From: an uncultured Pseudomonadota bacterium
Lineage (GTDB): Bacteria; Pseudomonadota; Alphaproteobacteria; RF32; CAG-239
DNA: 46,728 nucleotides
NCBI GenBank assembly: GCA_902763905.1
Contig: CACWUA010000008.1
Span: forward strand, 1-46,728
Direction of reading: 5' to 3'
Position 1 is the stretch's first letter. The number at the start of each line of letters is the position of its first letter. This document shows positions 1 to 8,318 of the stretch, in pieces. The notes under the pieces are model-generated. The model did no database searches and had not been told where the DNA came from. It saw only the letters and a list, made by a program, of their open reading frames with translations. The position numbers and the translations under genes were made by a program.

Positions 1-495
1 GTTCAGCGAATCCTTTGTTGCAAACTTATCATCTGCCGCTGTTTTGGTGTAAACATCGTCAGATTTCGCATAGTCTTGCAAGGTTGTACTTAAATCGTCT
101 GATTTAACATAGTCATTCAGCGAATCCTTAGAGGCATAATTTGCGTTCAGATATGCTGTATCTGCCGAAATAACATTGTTTGCAATACTGATACCGGTGC
201 CTGCGGTATATGAGCCGCCGGAACCGCCGGTAACGTCATATTTTCCGGTTTCGGAATTATACTCTAAACCGGTGCCAAATAAATCTTTGGTTTCATCTTT
301 GGTATATACTTCCGTCTTAGTGTAGACATTGTCGGTCTTAGCAAATGTGTTATCAACCTCTGTCTTTGTGTAGACATCATCAGATTTCGCGTAATTGTTC
401 AGCGAATCCTTTGTTGCAAACTTATCATCTGCCGCTGTTTTGGTGTAAACATCGTCAGATTTCGCATAGTCTTGCAAGGTTGTACTTAAATCGTC
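1..495. repeat. 99-bp exact direct repeat in adhesin stalk (1-99 and 397-495)
   Basis: Bases 1-99 recur identically at 397-495, an offset of 396 bp (132 codons), so the repeat is in frame. It encodes a stalk module with YAKSDDVYTK and DDKFATKDSLN motifs. Such repeats allow stalk-length change by recombination. More copies may lie beyond the window edge. Confidence 0.9.
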
Positions 496-1437
496 AGTAT
501 ATGAGCCGCCAGCTCCGGCGATTGCGTCATTTAACTGCTTGACATTAACCGCGTCGGTGTCGGCGGTACCGGCTTTAAGGTTAACGATTTTGCGCTGTGT
601 GGCGGTGCTGCCGATAGAGATGGTGTCTTCTCCGCCGTCGGTGGAATTGGTACCGATTACCACCGCATTCTTTGAGCTGGCAATCGCACCGGTACCGATT
701 GCAATAGAACTTTCTCCGCTCGCCGTGGTTTTTCTCGCATTATATGCTTGATTACCTAAAGCCAAAGCATACTTTCCGCTCGCAGTTGCAGAAGAACCAA
801 TCGCCGTGGCATAACGGTCAACGCTAGCAGTAGTTGCACCAGTCGCCGGATTAATTGTATCATCAGAACTCTGACCTGCGGTGCTTCTAAAACCAATCGC
901 CACCGAACCTAAGCCATACGCGGCGCTACTGTTGCCAACCGCTAAGGAATAATATCCGTGCGCGGTGTTTTTGTAGCCAAACGCTGAGGAAGAATCTCCG
1001 TGCGCGGCGCTATTGTAGCCAAACGCTGAGGAATTAGGTCCATACGCGGTGTTAAGCCAGCCAAACGCTGAGGACACACTTCCTTTTGCGGTGTTGAAAT
1101 TACCAACCGCCGAGGAATTTAGTGCGCTCGCGGTGCTTGTGTTGCCAACCGCTAAGGAACCATCTCCGCTTGCAGTACTTCCTAAACCCATCGCCAATGA
1201 CCCACTGTTGCTAGTGCTGTTTTTACCAATCGCAACGTTGGCATTTGTAAGACAATTTATGACATCAGTTAAAGAACTTGAAGATGTTAAATTCGAGCAC
1301 CCTGTTGCGGCATTCGCCACTGGTGCCATAGCCACACCGAGAGCAAACAGCCCCACATTGATTAAAAAACATTTTTTCAGCACGCTCCCATATTGGCGCG
1401 TTAACAACCCTATCCCCGTTTCAGATAATTTCAGCAT
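1..1437 (-). CDS. Trimeric autotransporter adhesin (YadA-like), 3' end outside window
   Basis: This is the N-terminal 479 codons of a surface adhesin; the reading frame is open to the window edge, so the membrane anchor is not visible. It begins with a long signal-type segment (basic residues, a hydrophobic stretch, then an ANA-A cleavage-like site near residue 44). About 200 residues of YadA/Hep-Hag head repeats follow (patterns such as SSAFG, SLAVG and SVAIG every ~14 residues). A neck motif AVNVKQL comes next, then a stalk rich in VYTKTEVD/YAKSDDVYTK repeats like those in phage tail fibres. The start at 1437 has a strong GGAGAG ribosome site. Family members export through their own C-terminal beta-barrel and act in adherence. 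No neighbouring gene is clearly linked to it. Family confident; ligand unknown. Confidence 0.88.
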   Translation of the reverse strand, partial: MLKLSETGIGLLTRQYGSVLKKCFLINVGLFALGVAMAPVANAATGCSNLTSSSSLTDVINCLTNANVAIGKNSTSNSGSLAMGLGSTASGDGSLAVGNTSTASALNSSAVGNFNTAKGSVSSAFGWLNTAYGPNSSAFGYNSAAHGDSSSAFGYKNTAHGYYSLAVGNSSAAYGLGSVAIGFRSTAGQSSDDTINPATGATTASVDRYATAIGSSATASGKYALALGNQAYNARKTTASGESSIAIGTGAIASSKNAVVIGTNSTDGGEDTISIGSTATQRKIVNLKAGTADTDAVNVKQLNDAIAGAGGSYTDDLSTTLQDYAKSDDVYTKTAADDKFATKDSLNNYAKSDDVYTKTEVDNTFAKTDNVYTKTEVYTKDETKDLFGTGLEYNSETGKYDVTGGSGGSYTAGTGISIANNVISADTAYLNANYASKDSLNDYVKSDDLSTTLQDYAKSDDVYTKTAADDKFATKDSLN

Positions 1438-1790
1438 AAAATACTCTCCATAATTGTTGAAGTTAAAAAATAATGACCACCTTTCATACAGGCGGTCGGA
1501 GAGTTCGAAAATCATAACATCTTAAATGACTCTTCCAGCCTTTGAAACCTTTTCTCAGAGATAAACAGCGGTTTCTGAACATACGCTGAAAGCTCCCCGA
1601 CCATATTGCTATGAATCGGGGATATATTAACTATCGGCCACTATGCCAAACATGCGGCCGATAAATTCACGATGTTACATCCCTAACACCGAAGATGTTA
1701 TTGAGCTTTCGACAGCTCTCTTGCGCCAATAAGGCACTCAGAATGCGGATAACCGTATTCACCCTTTATGGTAAATATTTTTTTTGGAAA
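1438..1790 (-). promoter_or_regulatory. Hairpin-rich leader upstream of the adhesin
   Basis: This ~350-bp gap holds several stem-loops. They include TATCGGCC/GGCCGATA at 1632-1663, CCCCGA/TCGGGG at 1594-1620, GAGCT/AGCTC at 1708-1723, AATGCGG/CCGTATT at 1742-1759, and GACCACC/GGCGGTC (one wobble pair) at 1475-1497. They would lie in the transcribed leader of the minus-strand adhesin. A 32-codon basic ORF (1582 to 1484, minus, starting MFRNRC) sits among them and could be a leader peptide or chance. I recognise no riboswitch class. The density of stems suggests RNA-level control, which is inference. Confidence 0.4.
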
Positions 1791-1982
1791 AGGTAATAAA
1801 TATTTTGTTTATGCACAATTAAAGAAAAGTGTTGTTTTTTTTAATAGAACATAACTTCTTGATTCACCGATATTTCGAACAGACACTTTAGCATAGTGAG
1901 AAGAATCCATTTTGCCTGAAGGACGAAAACATCTGCAGCGTTGCCGGATACTTCGACTCTATCCTCAGTATGATGTAAAAAA

Positions 1983-2016
1983 ACACGGTAAGAGATTAGT
2001 CTTACCGTGTTTTTTT
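1983..2016. terminator. Bidirectional rho-independent terminator
   Basis: An 11-bp perfect stem (ACACGGTAAGA with its complement, loop GATTAG) is flanked by A- and T-runs on both sides. The stop codon of the minus-strand gene at 2015 lies inside the T-run, so it should end that transcript. Confidence 0.85.
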
Positions 2017-2290
2017 AGTGTTCATCCAAATCAATCAGGTGACTGTTGGCCGAATAAATCAATGTGTTCACACTGTTTTTCATTCGGATATTTTCCAACA
2101 CGTTCACCGGAAGCAGAATATGCTTTTCAATTTCCAGATTGCTCATCAATGCGATGACTTTGCGTTCGTCCATACCTAAATCAAACCAGAAATCAGCATT
2201 CTTCAGTGTTTCTTCCGGAAAATTACGTACCGCCGGTATGTTCATTTCGTACAGGGCGGTACGGATGTCCTCAAGATTCAGCTGTTTCAT
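2015..2290 (-). CDS. Acyl-carrier-like small protein lacking the phosphopantetheine serine
   Basis: A 91-residue protein with the helical spacing of an acyl carrier protein: a first helix, then F-WFDLGMDERKVIALMSNLE where ACPs have the DLGADSLD segment, then a last helix ending LIYSANSHL. The Ser that carries phosphopantetheine in true ACPs is replaced (DER instead of DSL), so acyl carriage is unlikely by the usual chemistry. An ATG at 2290 (or a TTG at 2293) starts inside the end of the upstream paralogue, so the two are probably translationally coupled. ACP fold is inferred by eye; function unknown. Confidence 0.5.
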   Translation of the reverse strand: MKQLNLEDIRTALYEMNIPAVRNFPEETLKNADFWFDLGMDERKVIALMSNLEIEKHILLPVNVLENIRMKNSVNTLIYSANSHLIDLDEH

Positions 2291-2558
2291 CAATGTGCTG
2301 ATTTATTGCGTCAAGCAGTGCCCCCACAGTGTTGTCTCGGGTTTTATTAAAAGTTTCCCAAGAAAAGTCGAGCCACTGGTTGCGGCGCTCTAATTCAATA
2401 ACTACATTGGCGACACGGATGTTGCCCATCTTGAGATCACGGCCGAAGTCGCAAGCCAACAAATCATCGTCGGCGAGGTCGTTGAGATTGCCGACATAGT
2501 TTCCGTTGTTGACATAGACAATGGCTTGCCTCATGTCTTTTACTGTAATTTTTTTCAT
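2271..2558 (-). CDS. Acyl-carrier-like small protein, paralogue of its neighbour
   Basis: A 95-residue protein starting MKKITVKDMRQAIVYVNNGN. Its central segment CDFGRDLKMGNIRVANVVIE aligns with the ACP recognition helix, but GN replaces the DS pair, so the carrier serine is missing. The C-terminus (NTVGALLDAINQHI) matches the last ACP helix. Similar serine-less ACP-like proteins occur, to my recollection, in Bacteroidetes. The ATG at 2558 was chosen because homology begins there; no clear ribosome site is visible. It overlaps the downstream paralogue by about 20 bases. Role unknown; could be a scaffold or a regulatory ACP mimic. Confidence 0.5.
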   Translation of the reverse strand: MKKITVKDMRQAIVYVNNGNYVGNLNDLADDDLLACDFGRDLKMGNIRVANVVIELERRNQWLDFSWETFNKTRDNTVGALLDAINQHIDETAES

Positions 2559-2810
2559 AAGCATAAAAATTTGAAAATAATGATAATTTCCAAACAGAGT
2601 AATGAAAATTGTCGATTCTGTCAAGGAAATTTATTGAAAAATATGCGCATATTTGCCGCTTTTTGCTTTTCCACAGTGTTACGGACAAAGCGTGTTAATT
2701 TTTTAAAAATTTTTTACACTTTTATAATATGTTGAAAGTACAGAATATTTTTCAATATATATTGCAACTTACAAGAACAAAAAACGAACAGTTAATAAAA
2801 TGCTAAAAAT

Positions 2811-2845
2811 TACCATTGAATCCCATAAAATACCATGTTATACCA
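2811..2845 (+). promoter_or_regulatory. MraZ operator: four pentamers at exact 10-bp spacing
   Basis: Four pentamers, TACCA, TCCCA, TACCA and TACCA, begin at 2811, 2821, 2831 and 2841, i.e. one per DNA turn with 5-bp spacers. On the complementary strand they read TGGTA/TGGGA, matching known MraZ boxes (TGGGA-like repeats separated by 5 bp) upstream of mraZ. A possible promoter (TTGAAA at 2732, TATATA about 18 bp on) lies upstream. MraZ autorepression of the division operon is the expected role. Apart from this operator and candidate promoter, I see nothing else in the 2559-2880 gap. Confidence 0.85.
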
Positions 2846-2880
2846 TTTAAATGTGAGGCAACGGTAAGGAAAGGCAAAAA

Positions 2881-3348
2881 ATGCGGAAAATCTTTCTGTT
2901 TATGGACACGATTTTCAACAAGGTGGACGCTAAAGGACGCGTTTCGCTTCCGGCTGACTACCGCGCCATTGCCAAAGAACTATCAACCGAAATAGTATGC
3001 TATCGCAGTTTGTCGGCGCCTTGTATCGAGGGCTGTTTAGAAGATTCGCTGGATAAGTTGGCGACCGAAATCGAAAATGCCACCGACTTCTTTTCGGAAA
3101 CTCAAGATAATCTGACCAATTTGATTTTCGGCGATGCCAAACGTTTTGCGTTTGACAGCACCGGACGGATTATGCTGACCGAAAAACTCTTAAAACACGC
3201 ACAGATTACCGATACGGCGGTGTTTGTGGGAAAAGGGCGCAAGTTCCAGATTTGGAATCCGCAAAATTGGGAAAAAGAAGAAGCACGGATTCGGGCCGAA
3301 GTGATGAAAAACAGACCGACGCTGAAAGCGCCGAAGGAGCAGGAATAA
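2881..3348 (+). CDS. mraZ: Transcriptional regulator MraZ
   Basis: A 155-residue AbrB-like DNA-binding protein, first gene of the division/cell-wall cluster. The signature DAKGRVSLPADYR (near residue 17) and a second copy of the half-domain (FAFDSTGRIMLTEKLLKHA, about 81-100) are the two swapped-hairpin motifs of the family. The start at 2881 has a good AAGGAAAGG site; an internal ATG at 2902 is possible and would fit the usual family length better. Its own phased boxes lie just upstream, indicating autoregulation. The rsmH start overlaps its stop by one base. Confidence 0.95.
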   Translation: MRKIFLFMDTIFNKVDAKGRVSLPADYRAIAKELSTEIVCYRSLSAPCIEGCLEDSLDKLATEIENATDFFSETQDNLTNLIFGDAKRFAFDSTGRIMLTEKLLKHAQITDTAVFVGKGRKFQIWNPQNWEKEEARIRAEVMKNRPTLKAPKEQE

Positions 3349-4262
3349 TGGTTGTGCAGCGGCAGAAACATATTCCGGTTATGCTTAAAGAAGTGTTGGC
3401 ATATTTACAGCCGAAAGACGGTGAAATATACGTTGATGCAACTTTTGGCAACGGCGGTTATACGCAAGCAATTTTGGAAGCTGCTGCTTGCAAGGTAATA
3501 GCAATTGACCGCGATCCGAATGTGCTGGTAAGGGCTAATGAGTTTAAGAATATGTACGATTCGCGTTTTGAGTTCAGAACCGGTAAATTCGGGGATTTTG
3601 CCGAATTGATACCGGAGCAAATCGGCGGAGCAGTGTTTGATATCGGAGTTTCTTCAATGCAACTCGATAATGCCGAGCGCGGTTTCTCGTTTTTAAGAGA
3701 GGCTGAGCTCGATATGCGGATGTCTTGCGAGGGAGAAAGTGCCAAAGATATCGTTAATTTTTATGGTGAAAAAGAATTGGCGGATATACTGTATCATTAC
3801 GGCGAAGAACGTAAGTCACGGCAAATCGCCGCAAAAATTGCGGAATATCGTCGACACAAGAAAATCGAAACCACAACCGAATTAGCGGAGATTATTTATA
3901 CGGTTATCCATAAGCATCCGGGAGAAATTGATCCGGCGACTCGGACTTTTCAGGCTCTGCGAATCGCTGTAAATGATGAACTCGGCGAATTGGAACGCGG
4001 TTTGCATGGAGCGGCGAAGCGATTGATTTCCGGCGGCAGATTGGTTGTGGTGGATTTTCATTCCTTAGAGGATAGAATTGTTAAGAATTATATGAAAGAA
4101 AACGGTGGTAAAAAAGTCCGTATTTCCAAATATGCGCCGGAATTGGTGCATGATGACAGTTTATTTAGTGAAGTTTCAAAGGCAATAGCGCCTACTGCGG
4201 AAGAATGCTTGGCAAATCCGCGGGCGCGCTCGGCCAAACTGAGATATGCGTTAAGGAGATAG
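3348..4262 (+). CDS. rsmH: 16S rRNA m4C1402 methyltransferase RsmH
   Basis: A 304-residue SAM-dependent methyltransferase that N4-methylates C1402 of 16S rRNA. The family start HIPVMLKEVL is at residues 7-16. The SAM-binding motif DATFGNGGYT, the FDIGVSSMQLD segment and VVVDFHSLEDRIVK are all present. Translation starts at the ATG overlapping the mraZ stop, with an AGGAGCAGGA ribosome site; a longer upstream in-frame extension lies within mraZ and is not needed. It is the standard second gene of the mra cluster. Confidence 0.96.
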   Translation: MVVQRQKHIPVMLKEVLAYLQPKDGEIYVDATFGNGGYTQAILEAAACKVIAIDRDPNVLVRANEFKNMYDSRFEFRTGKFGDFAELIPEQIGGAVFDIGVSSMQLDNAERGFSFLREAELDMRMSCEGESAKDIVNFYGEKELADILYHYGEERKSRQIAAKIAEYRRHKKIETTTELAEIIYTVIHKHPGEIDPATRTFQALRIAVNDELGELERGLHGAAKRLISGGRLVVVDFHSLEDRIVKNYMKENGGKKVRISKYAPELVHDDSLFSEVSKAIAPTAEECLANPRARSAKLRYALRR

Positions 4263-4268
4263 ACGACA

Positions 4269-4640
4269 ATGGGTGGAAGTATCAAAACGGCAATGGTGGC
4301 TTTATGGTTTACGGTAACGCTGGTGGTGGCGTTCGGTTCGTCTGTTTTGAAAAATAAGGTTCAAGGTCTTGAACGACAATTGGCTTCGATTAACAACAGT
4401 ATTCAGAAGGATATCGATGAAATACACGTTTTGAAAGCGGAGTGGAGCCATCATAACACTCCGGAGCGCTTACGTAAATTGGCTCAAGAACAATTATCTC
4501 TGGAAAATGCAAAACCTGAACAAATTATTAACTATTCTGCGTTACACTTCAATTATGAAGATGCTACCGATTCTAAATCGGTGCGGATGAATAAAAAAGA
4601 TGTAACAACATTGGTTAAAGCAGAAGTTAAGAAGAATTAA
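4269..4640 (+). CDS. ftsL: Cell division protein FtsL
   Basis: A 123-residue single-pass inner-membrane protein of the divisome, partner of FtsB/FtsQ and activator of FtsWI. A short cytoplasmic start is followed by a membrane helix (about residues 8-26), a periplasmic coiled coil (KNKVQGLERQLASINNSIQK) and the family element TPERLRKLAQEQLSL. It starts 6 bases after rsmH with an AAGGAGAT site and ends one base before ftsI. Sequence similarity in this family is low, but position and architecture settle the call. Confidence 0.88.
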   Translation: MGGSIKTAMVALWFTVTLVVAFGSSVLKNKVQGLERQLASINNSIQKDIDEIHVLKAEWSHHNTPERLRKLAQEQLSLENAKPEQIINYSALHFNYEDATDSKSVRMNKKDVTTLVKAEVKKN

Positions 4641-4641
4641 A

Positions 4642-6408
4642 ATGGGGTTTAACGTCGGTTTTTCAAAACGTAAAGAAGAGAAAGTTTATCTTCCGGGGCA
4701 GGAGATAAGGATTTCGCGCCGTGCCATTACTTCCAAAAGTTATACCACTGAAAATGATAATGTTTTGACTTGCAGACAGCGTACGTTTTTTGCAATGTGT
4801 TGTTTTGCCGCAGTGTATTTGATTTTGTGTGCCCGCGTAACCTACGTGTGTTTAGGTAACGGTATCAATATTGATACGGCTTTGGTTGAAATGTCGGATG
4901 ATGATGTCATTCGCCTTAAAAATACGGTTAAACGTGCCGATATAATGGATAGAAACGGAGAAATTATCGCAACCTCTTTGCCAACGGTGAATTTATACGC
5001 CAACACTAAGCAGATTCGTCATCAAGAAGATGTTGCCGCGGTTTTAAGCGAAATTTTTCCTGATGATTCTTATGAATATTTTTTAAAACGCCTTAATCGC
5101 AAAGGGGCGTTTATATATTTGAAGCGAAATCTTTCGCCGTCGCAGCAATCACAAGTGAATAATCTCGGTATTCCGGGATTGGAATTTGAAAAATGCGAGA
5201 AACGTGTTTATCCGCATAAGAATCTTTTTGCACATGTTTTGGGTTCGACTGATGTCGATAACGCGGGAATCGCCGGTATTGAAAAATCGATGAACGATCG
5301 TTTGACTAGCTCCACTAAGCCTCTTTATCTTTCACTTGACCTAGGAATCCAGAATCAGATTCGCGATGAGTTGATCGCCGGAGTTAAGCAATTTAACGCT
5401 GCCGGTGGTGCTGCGATTCTGATGGATGTGAAAACCGGTCAGATTGTTGCTATGACCTCGGTGCCTGACTATGATCCGAATGAAAACAGTAAATTCGGCG
5501 AAAAGGAGATGTTTAACTTTGCCACTAAAGGTATTTATGAAGCAGGTTCAGTGTTTAAGGTGTTCAATACCGCACTCAGTCTTGAAAGCGGAAAAGTAAA
5601 ACCTACGGACAGGTTTGATACATCTCATCCAATTAAAGTTCATCGCTTGAAAGTTACGGATCCGCATGGTTCGCACGGATCACTTACTCCGGAAGATATA
5701 TTGGTGGAATCGTCAAATATCGGTTCGACTCTGGAAATTATGCGAGTCGGTAAAAAATTTCAGCGCAAGTTTTTGCAGAGTATTAATATGGACAAGGCTT
5801 TAACCGAATTTGAGCTGCCGGAATTGGCAAAACCGTGGTTTTTACCAGAGAACAAGTGGGGCGAAACGTCAATGGTTACAATTAGCTACGGTTACGGCAT
5901 TTCTTCGACTCCGCTGCATATCATTACGGCGTTTTCGGCAATCGTAAACGGTGGAATTTATCATCAGCCGACATTATTATATAATCATAAACATAAAGGT
6001 AAACGTATTGTTTCCGAAAAGACATCCGATTCGATGCGCACTATGCTGCGGGCGGTGGTAACACGAGGTACGGGAAGACGCGCCAATGTTGAGGGCTATC
6101 AGGTAATGGGAAAAACCGGAACGGCAGATAAGCTTGAAAACGGGCATTACAATCATAGCAAAAGTATTTCTTCATTTATTTCGGCGTTTCCGCAGTCTAA
6201 TCCGAAATATGCATTGCTAGTGGTGATTGATGACCCTAAAGCCAGTAAAGAAACGTTTGGCTACACTACGGCGGGTTGGAATGCTGTGCCGATTACCAAA
6301 AATATCATCTCTGCAGTAGCTCCACAATTGAATGTTAAAGCTGATTCCGACTTGGAAAAGCAAAAAAGCATTGTAGATGCGGCGTACAAAGTAAAAAAAC
6401 AGCTTTAA
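4642..6408 (+). CDS. ftsI: Peptidoglycan transpeptidase FtsI (PBP3)
   Basis: A 588-residue class B penicillin-binding protein that cross-links septal peptidoglycan. It has a ~50-residue cytoplasmic tail, one membrane helix (FFAMCCFAAVYLILC, about 50-65), a pedestal domain, then the transpeptidase domain. The active-site SxxK is GSVFK (Ser near 303), the SxN motif is SSN (near 357) and KTGT is near 491. The cluster stops here: murE and later dcw genes do not follow, so the dcw operon is split in this genome. The following ~175 bases are AT-rich and precede pal. Confidence 0.96.
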   Translation: MGFNVGFSKRKEEKVYLPGQEIRISRRAITSKSYTTENDNVLTCRQRTFFAMCCFAAVYLILCARVTYVCLGNGINIDTALVEMSDDDVIRLKNTVKRADIMDRNGEIIATSLPTVNLYANTKQIRHQEDVAAVLSEIFPDDSYEYFLKRLNRKGAFIYLKRNLSPSQQSQVNNLGIPGLEFEKCEKRVYPHKNLFAHVLGSTDVDNAGIAGIEKSMNDRLTSSTKPLYLSLDLGIQNQIRDELIAGVKQFNAAGGAAILMDVKTGQIVAMTSVPDYDPNENSKFGEKEMFNFATKGIYEAGSVFKVFNTALSLESGKVKPTDRFDTSHPIKVHRLKVTDPHGSHGSLTPEDILVESSNIGSTLEIMRVGKKFQRKFLQSINMDKALTEFELPELAKPWFLPENKWGETSMVTISYGYGISSTPLHIITAFSAIVNGGIYHQPTLLYNHKHKGKRIVSEKTSDSMRTMLRAVVTRGTGRRANVEGYQVMGKTGTADKLENGHYNHSKSISSFISAFPQSNPKYALLVVIDDPKASKETFGYTTAGWNAVPITKNIISAVAPQLNVKADSDLEKQKSIVDAAYKVKKQL

Positions 6409-6583
6409 TAGAACTAAAATATATAAAAATAATGCACAGTTTTTAACTTTATTGCTATTTTTTTATTTTTCTTGTTGAAAAATTTACGATTATTACTTAA
6501 GTTAACACTGTATTAGTTGTTATACAATTAAATAAACAGTCGTAGCAATACGATAATATTAAAAACCATATGGAGAAAATAAA

Positions 6584-7048
6584 ATGAAAAAACTTTTAAG
6601 TTTGTTCGTAGCTCTTGTAGCTTTATCAGGTTGTTCTGTATTTGGTGCCGATGGCGGTTTGTTCAGCGGTGCTGATTGTGAATCCAGATTGGCTCGTTCT
6701 TTTGCAGAAAATACAACGGACACTGTATTCTTTGATACAGACAGCTCGGCTTTGTCTGCTGAAGCTCGCGCGGCTTTGGATACGCAGGCAGCTTGGTTGA
6801 AGAGCCATGACGATGTTAATGTAATCGTTCAAGGTTACTGCGATGAAAGAGGTACTCGTGAATACAACTTAGCATTGGGTGAACGCCGCGCTAACGCTGT
6901 AAAGGCTTACTTGGTATCTCAGGGTGTTGCTGAACATAGAATTTCTACGATTTCTTACGGTAAAGAAAGACCGGCAGTATTCGGCAGCAACGAAGCAGCT
7001 TGGGCTCAAAACCGTCGTGCCGTTACAGTTGTCAGCTCTGCTGAATAA
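6584..7048 (+). CDS. pal: Peptidoglycan-associated lipoprotein Pal
   Basis: A 154-residue outer-membrane lipoprotein. The signal peptide ends in a lipobox (ALSGC, Cys 17), followed by a short linker and an OmpA-like peptidoglycan-binding domain (VFFDTDSSALSAEAR; GYCDERGTREYNLALGERRA; ISYGKERPA). It belongs to the Tol-Pal system that draws the outer membrane in at division. A ribosome site GGAG precedes the start. cpoB follows after a terminator; tolQRAB are not in this window. Confidence 0.95.
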   Translation: MKKLLSLFVALVALSGCSVFGADGGLFSGADCESRLARSFAENTTDTVFFDTDSSALSAEARAALDTQAAWLKSHDDVNVIVQGYCDERGTREYNLALGERRANAVKAYLVSQGVAEHRISTISYGKERPAVFGSNEAAWAQNRRAVTVVSSAE

Positions 7049-7074
7049 TACGACACTTAAGGTAATCCATTAAG

Positions 7075-7105
7075 AGGTGCAACTTATCAGGTTGCACCTT
7101 TTTCT
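7075..7105 (+). terminator. Rho-independent terminator after pal
   Basis: A 9-bp perfect stem (AGGTGCAAC with its complement) is followed by TTTTT. It sits 27 bases after the pal stop and separates it from cpoB. Confidence 0.88.
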
Positions 7106-7304
7106 GTGTTAATTTAAGCTGGTAAGGATGGTTTACTTAAGTTATTCAGAAAGATTCCATTGATCAATTTTGTTGTTTCTTATATACAGATGCAGATTAA
7201 TAGGTCGAACATTCCGGATATTGTGCATATTTCAGCTTGTGCTTGTAATATCGAAAAAAAATTATTATAAGTATTTCAGTGGCACTTTATTAATGAGGTT
7301 TGAA

Positions 7305-8318
7305 ATGAAGTTTACAAAATTATGTTTAATATGTTTGTGCAGCACTCTGATTGCAAATGATGCTTCGGCCGCCGATTTGGCTCGTGAGATTGAAACTCTG
7401 CGTGAAGATGTAACGGTTTTGCAACGTCAATTATATCGTGAAAATGATAAAACATCTTCAGCTAACGGTGATGTTCAGACTAAAATCAATGAGTATGACG
7501 AGGTTATTCGTAAATTGACGGGACGTTTGGATGAACTTGAGCATCAGCTTAAGGAAAATGGCGAAAAACTCGAAAGATACAACAGAGATATGGAAGTTAG
7601 ATTAAAGATTTTAGAAGGGCAGCCGATACCTGATAATTTGGCGGCTCCTGTTCCTAGGTTTCCGACAATTTATAATGCCCCTGTAGCTCAAGATGCAGCA
7701 GAATCCGTGGTCGGTGATAAAATTAAAGGGGAGGACTTAAACTCTCTTGAAAAAGAAGAAACAAAAGAGAATAATGCGGCAACGAAATCTAAACCGGCAC
7801 CGGTTGCCATAGCATCAAAGTCGATTCCGACAACTGCTGTAGCTCCGAAACCTGCTCAGGCAACAGCAACAAAACAGAATGCGACTCCGGCAGTTTCTTC
7901 AGCCGAATCTAATAATCCGCAAACAATGTATAACGCCGCTAAGAGTGCGTACGACAGTGGTGCTTATGATAGGGCCGGAAAATTGTTTGGGGAGATTGTG
8001 GAGCAGTATCCGAAGCATGCTTTGGCCAGCAGTGCACAATATTGGCTGGGCGAAGTTTATCTCAAAAAAGGTGAATACAATAAAGCTAAAGTTGCTTTTA
8101 AGGATGGTTTTGACGATTATAAAAACGGTAACAAAGGTGCAGATAGTTTGTATCGCTTAGGCACAACGTTTGAATTGTTGGAGGATAATCATCGTGCATG
8201 TTTGGTTTTGGCAAGCTTTGATGATGAATATCCTAATGCCGACAAAGAGTTAAAATCTAAGGTAAATGTTGAGAAAATCAAACTCAACTGCAAAGAGGTT
8301 TTGCACGGATATAAATAA
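7305..8318 (+). CDS. cpoB: Cell division coordinator CpoB (YbgF)
   Basis: A 337-residue periplasmic protein linking Tol-Pal to peptidoglycan synthesis. It has a signal peptide ending near NDASAADLA, an N-terminal coiled coil (about 25-95) used for trimerisation, a Pro/Ala/Lys-rich linker, and C-terminal TPR repeats starting PQTMYNAAKSAYDSGAYDRA and including ALASSAQYWLGEVYLKKGEY. The ATG at 7305 with GAGG seven bases upstream is preferred over longer in-frame starts, because it places the signal peptide at the terminus. tilS follows without a gap. Confidence 0.92.
   Translation: MKFTKLCLICLCSTLIANDASAADLAREIETLREDVTVLQRQLYRENDKTSSANGDVQTKINEYDEVIRKLTGRLDELEHQLKENGEKLERYNRDMEVRLKILEGQPIPDNLAAPVPRFPTIYNAPVAQDAAESVVGDKIKGEDLNSLEKEETKENNAATKSKPAPVAIASKSIPTTAVAPKPAQATATKQNATPAVSSAESNNPQTMYNAAKSAYDSGAYDRAGKLFGEIVEQYPKHALASSAQYWLGEVYLKKGEYNKAKVAFKDGFDDYKNGNKGADSLYRLGTTFELLEDNHRACLVLASFDDEYPNADKELKSKVNVEKIKLNCKEVLHGYK

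Noticed and set aside
1-495. Repeats at the window start as a CRISPR array
   Set aside because: There are only two long copies 396 bp apart, both in frame inside a protein stalk; no short regular repeat-spacer pattern is present anywhere in the window.
1049-1453. Plus-strand ORF of 134 codons with repeated hydrophobic words
   Set aside because: It is the complement of the adhesin head repeats; the minus frame has the signal peptide, head and neck motifs and a ribosome site.
2064-2393. Plus-strand ORF of 109 codons opposite the ACP-like genes
   Set aside because: It is a shadow of the two minus-strand genes, which have family-like helix patterns, coupling and a terminator.
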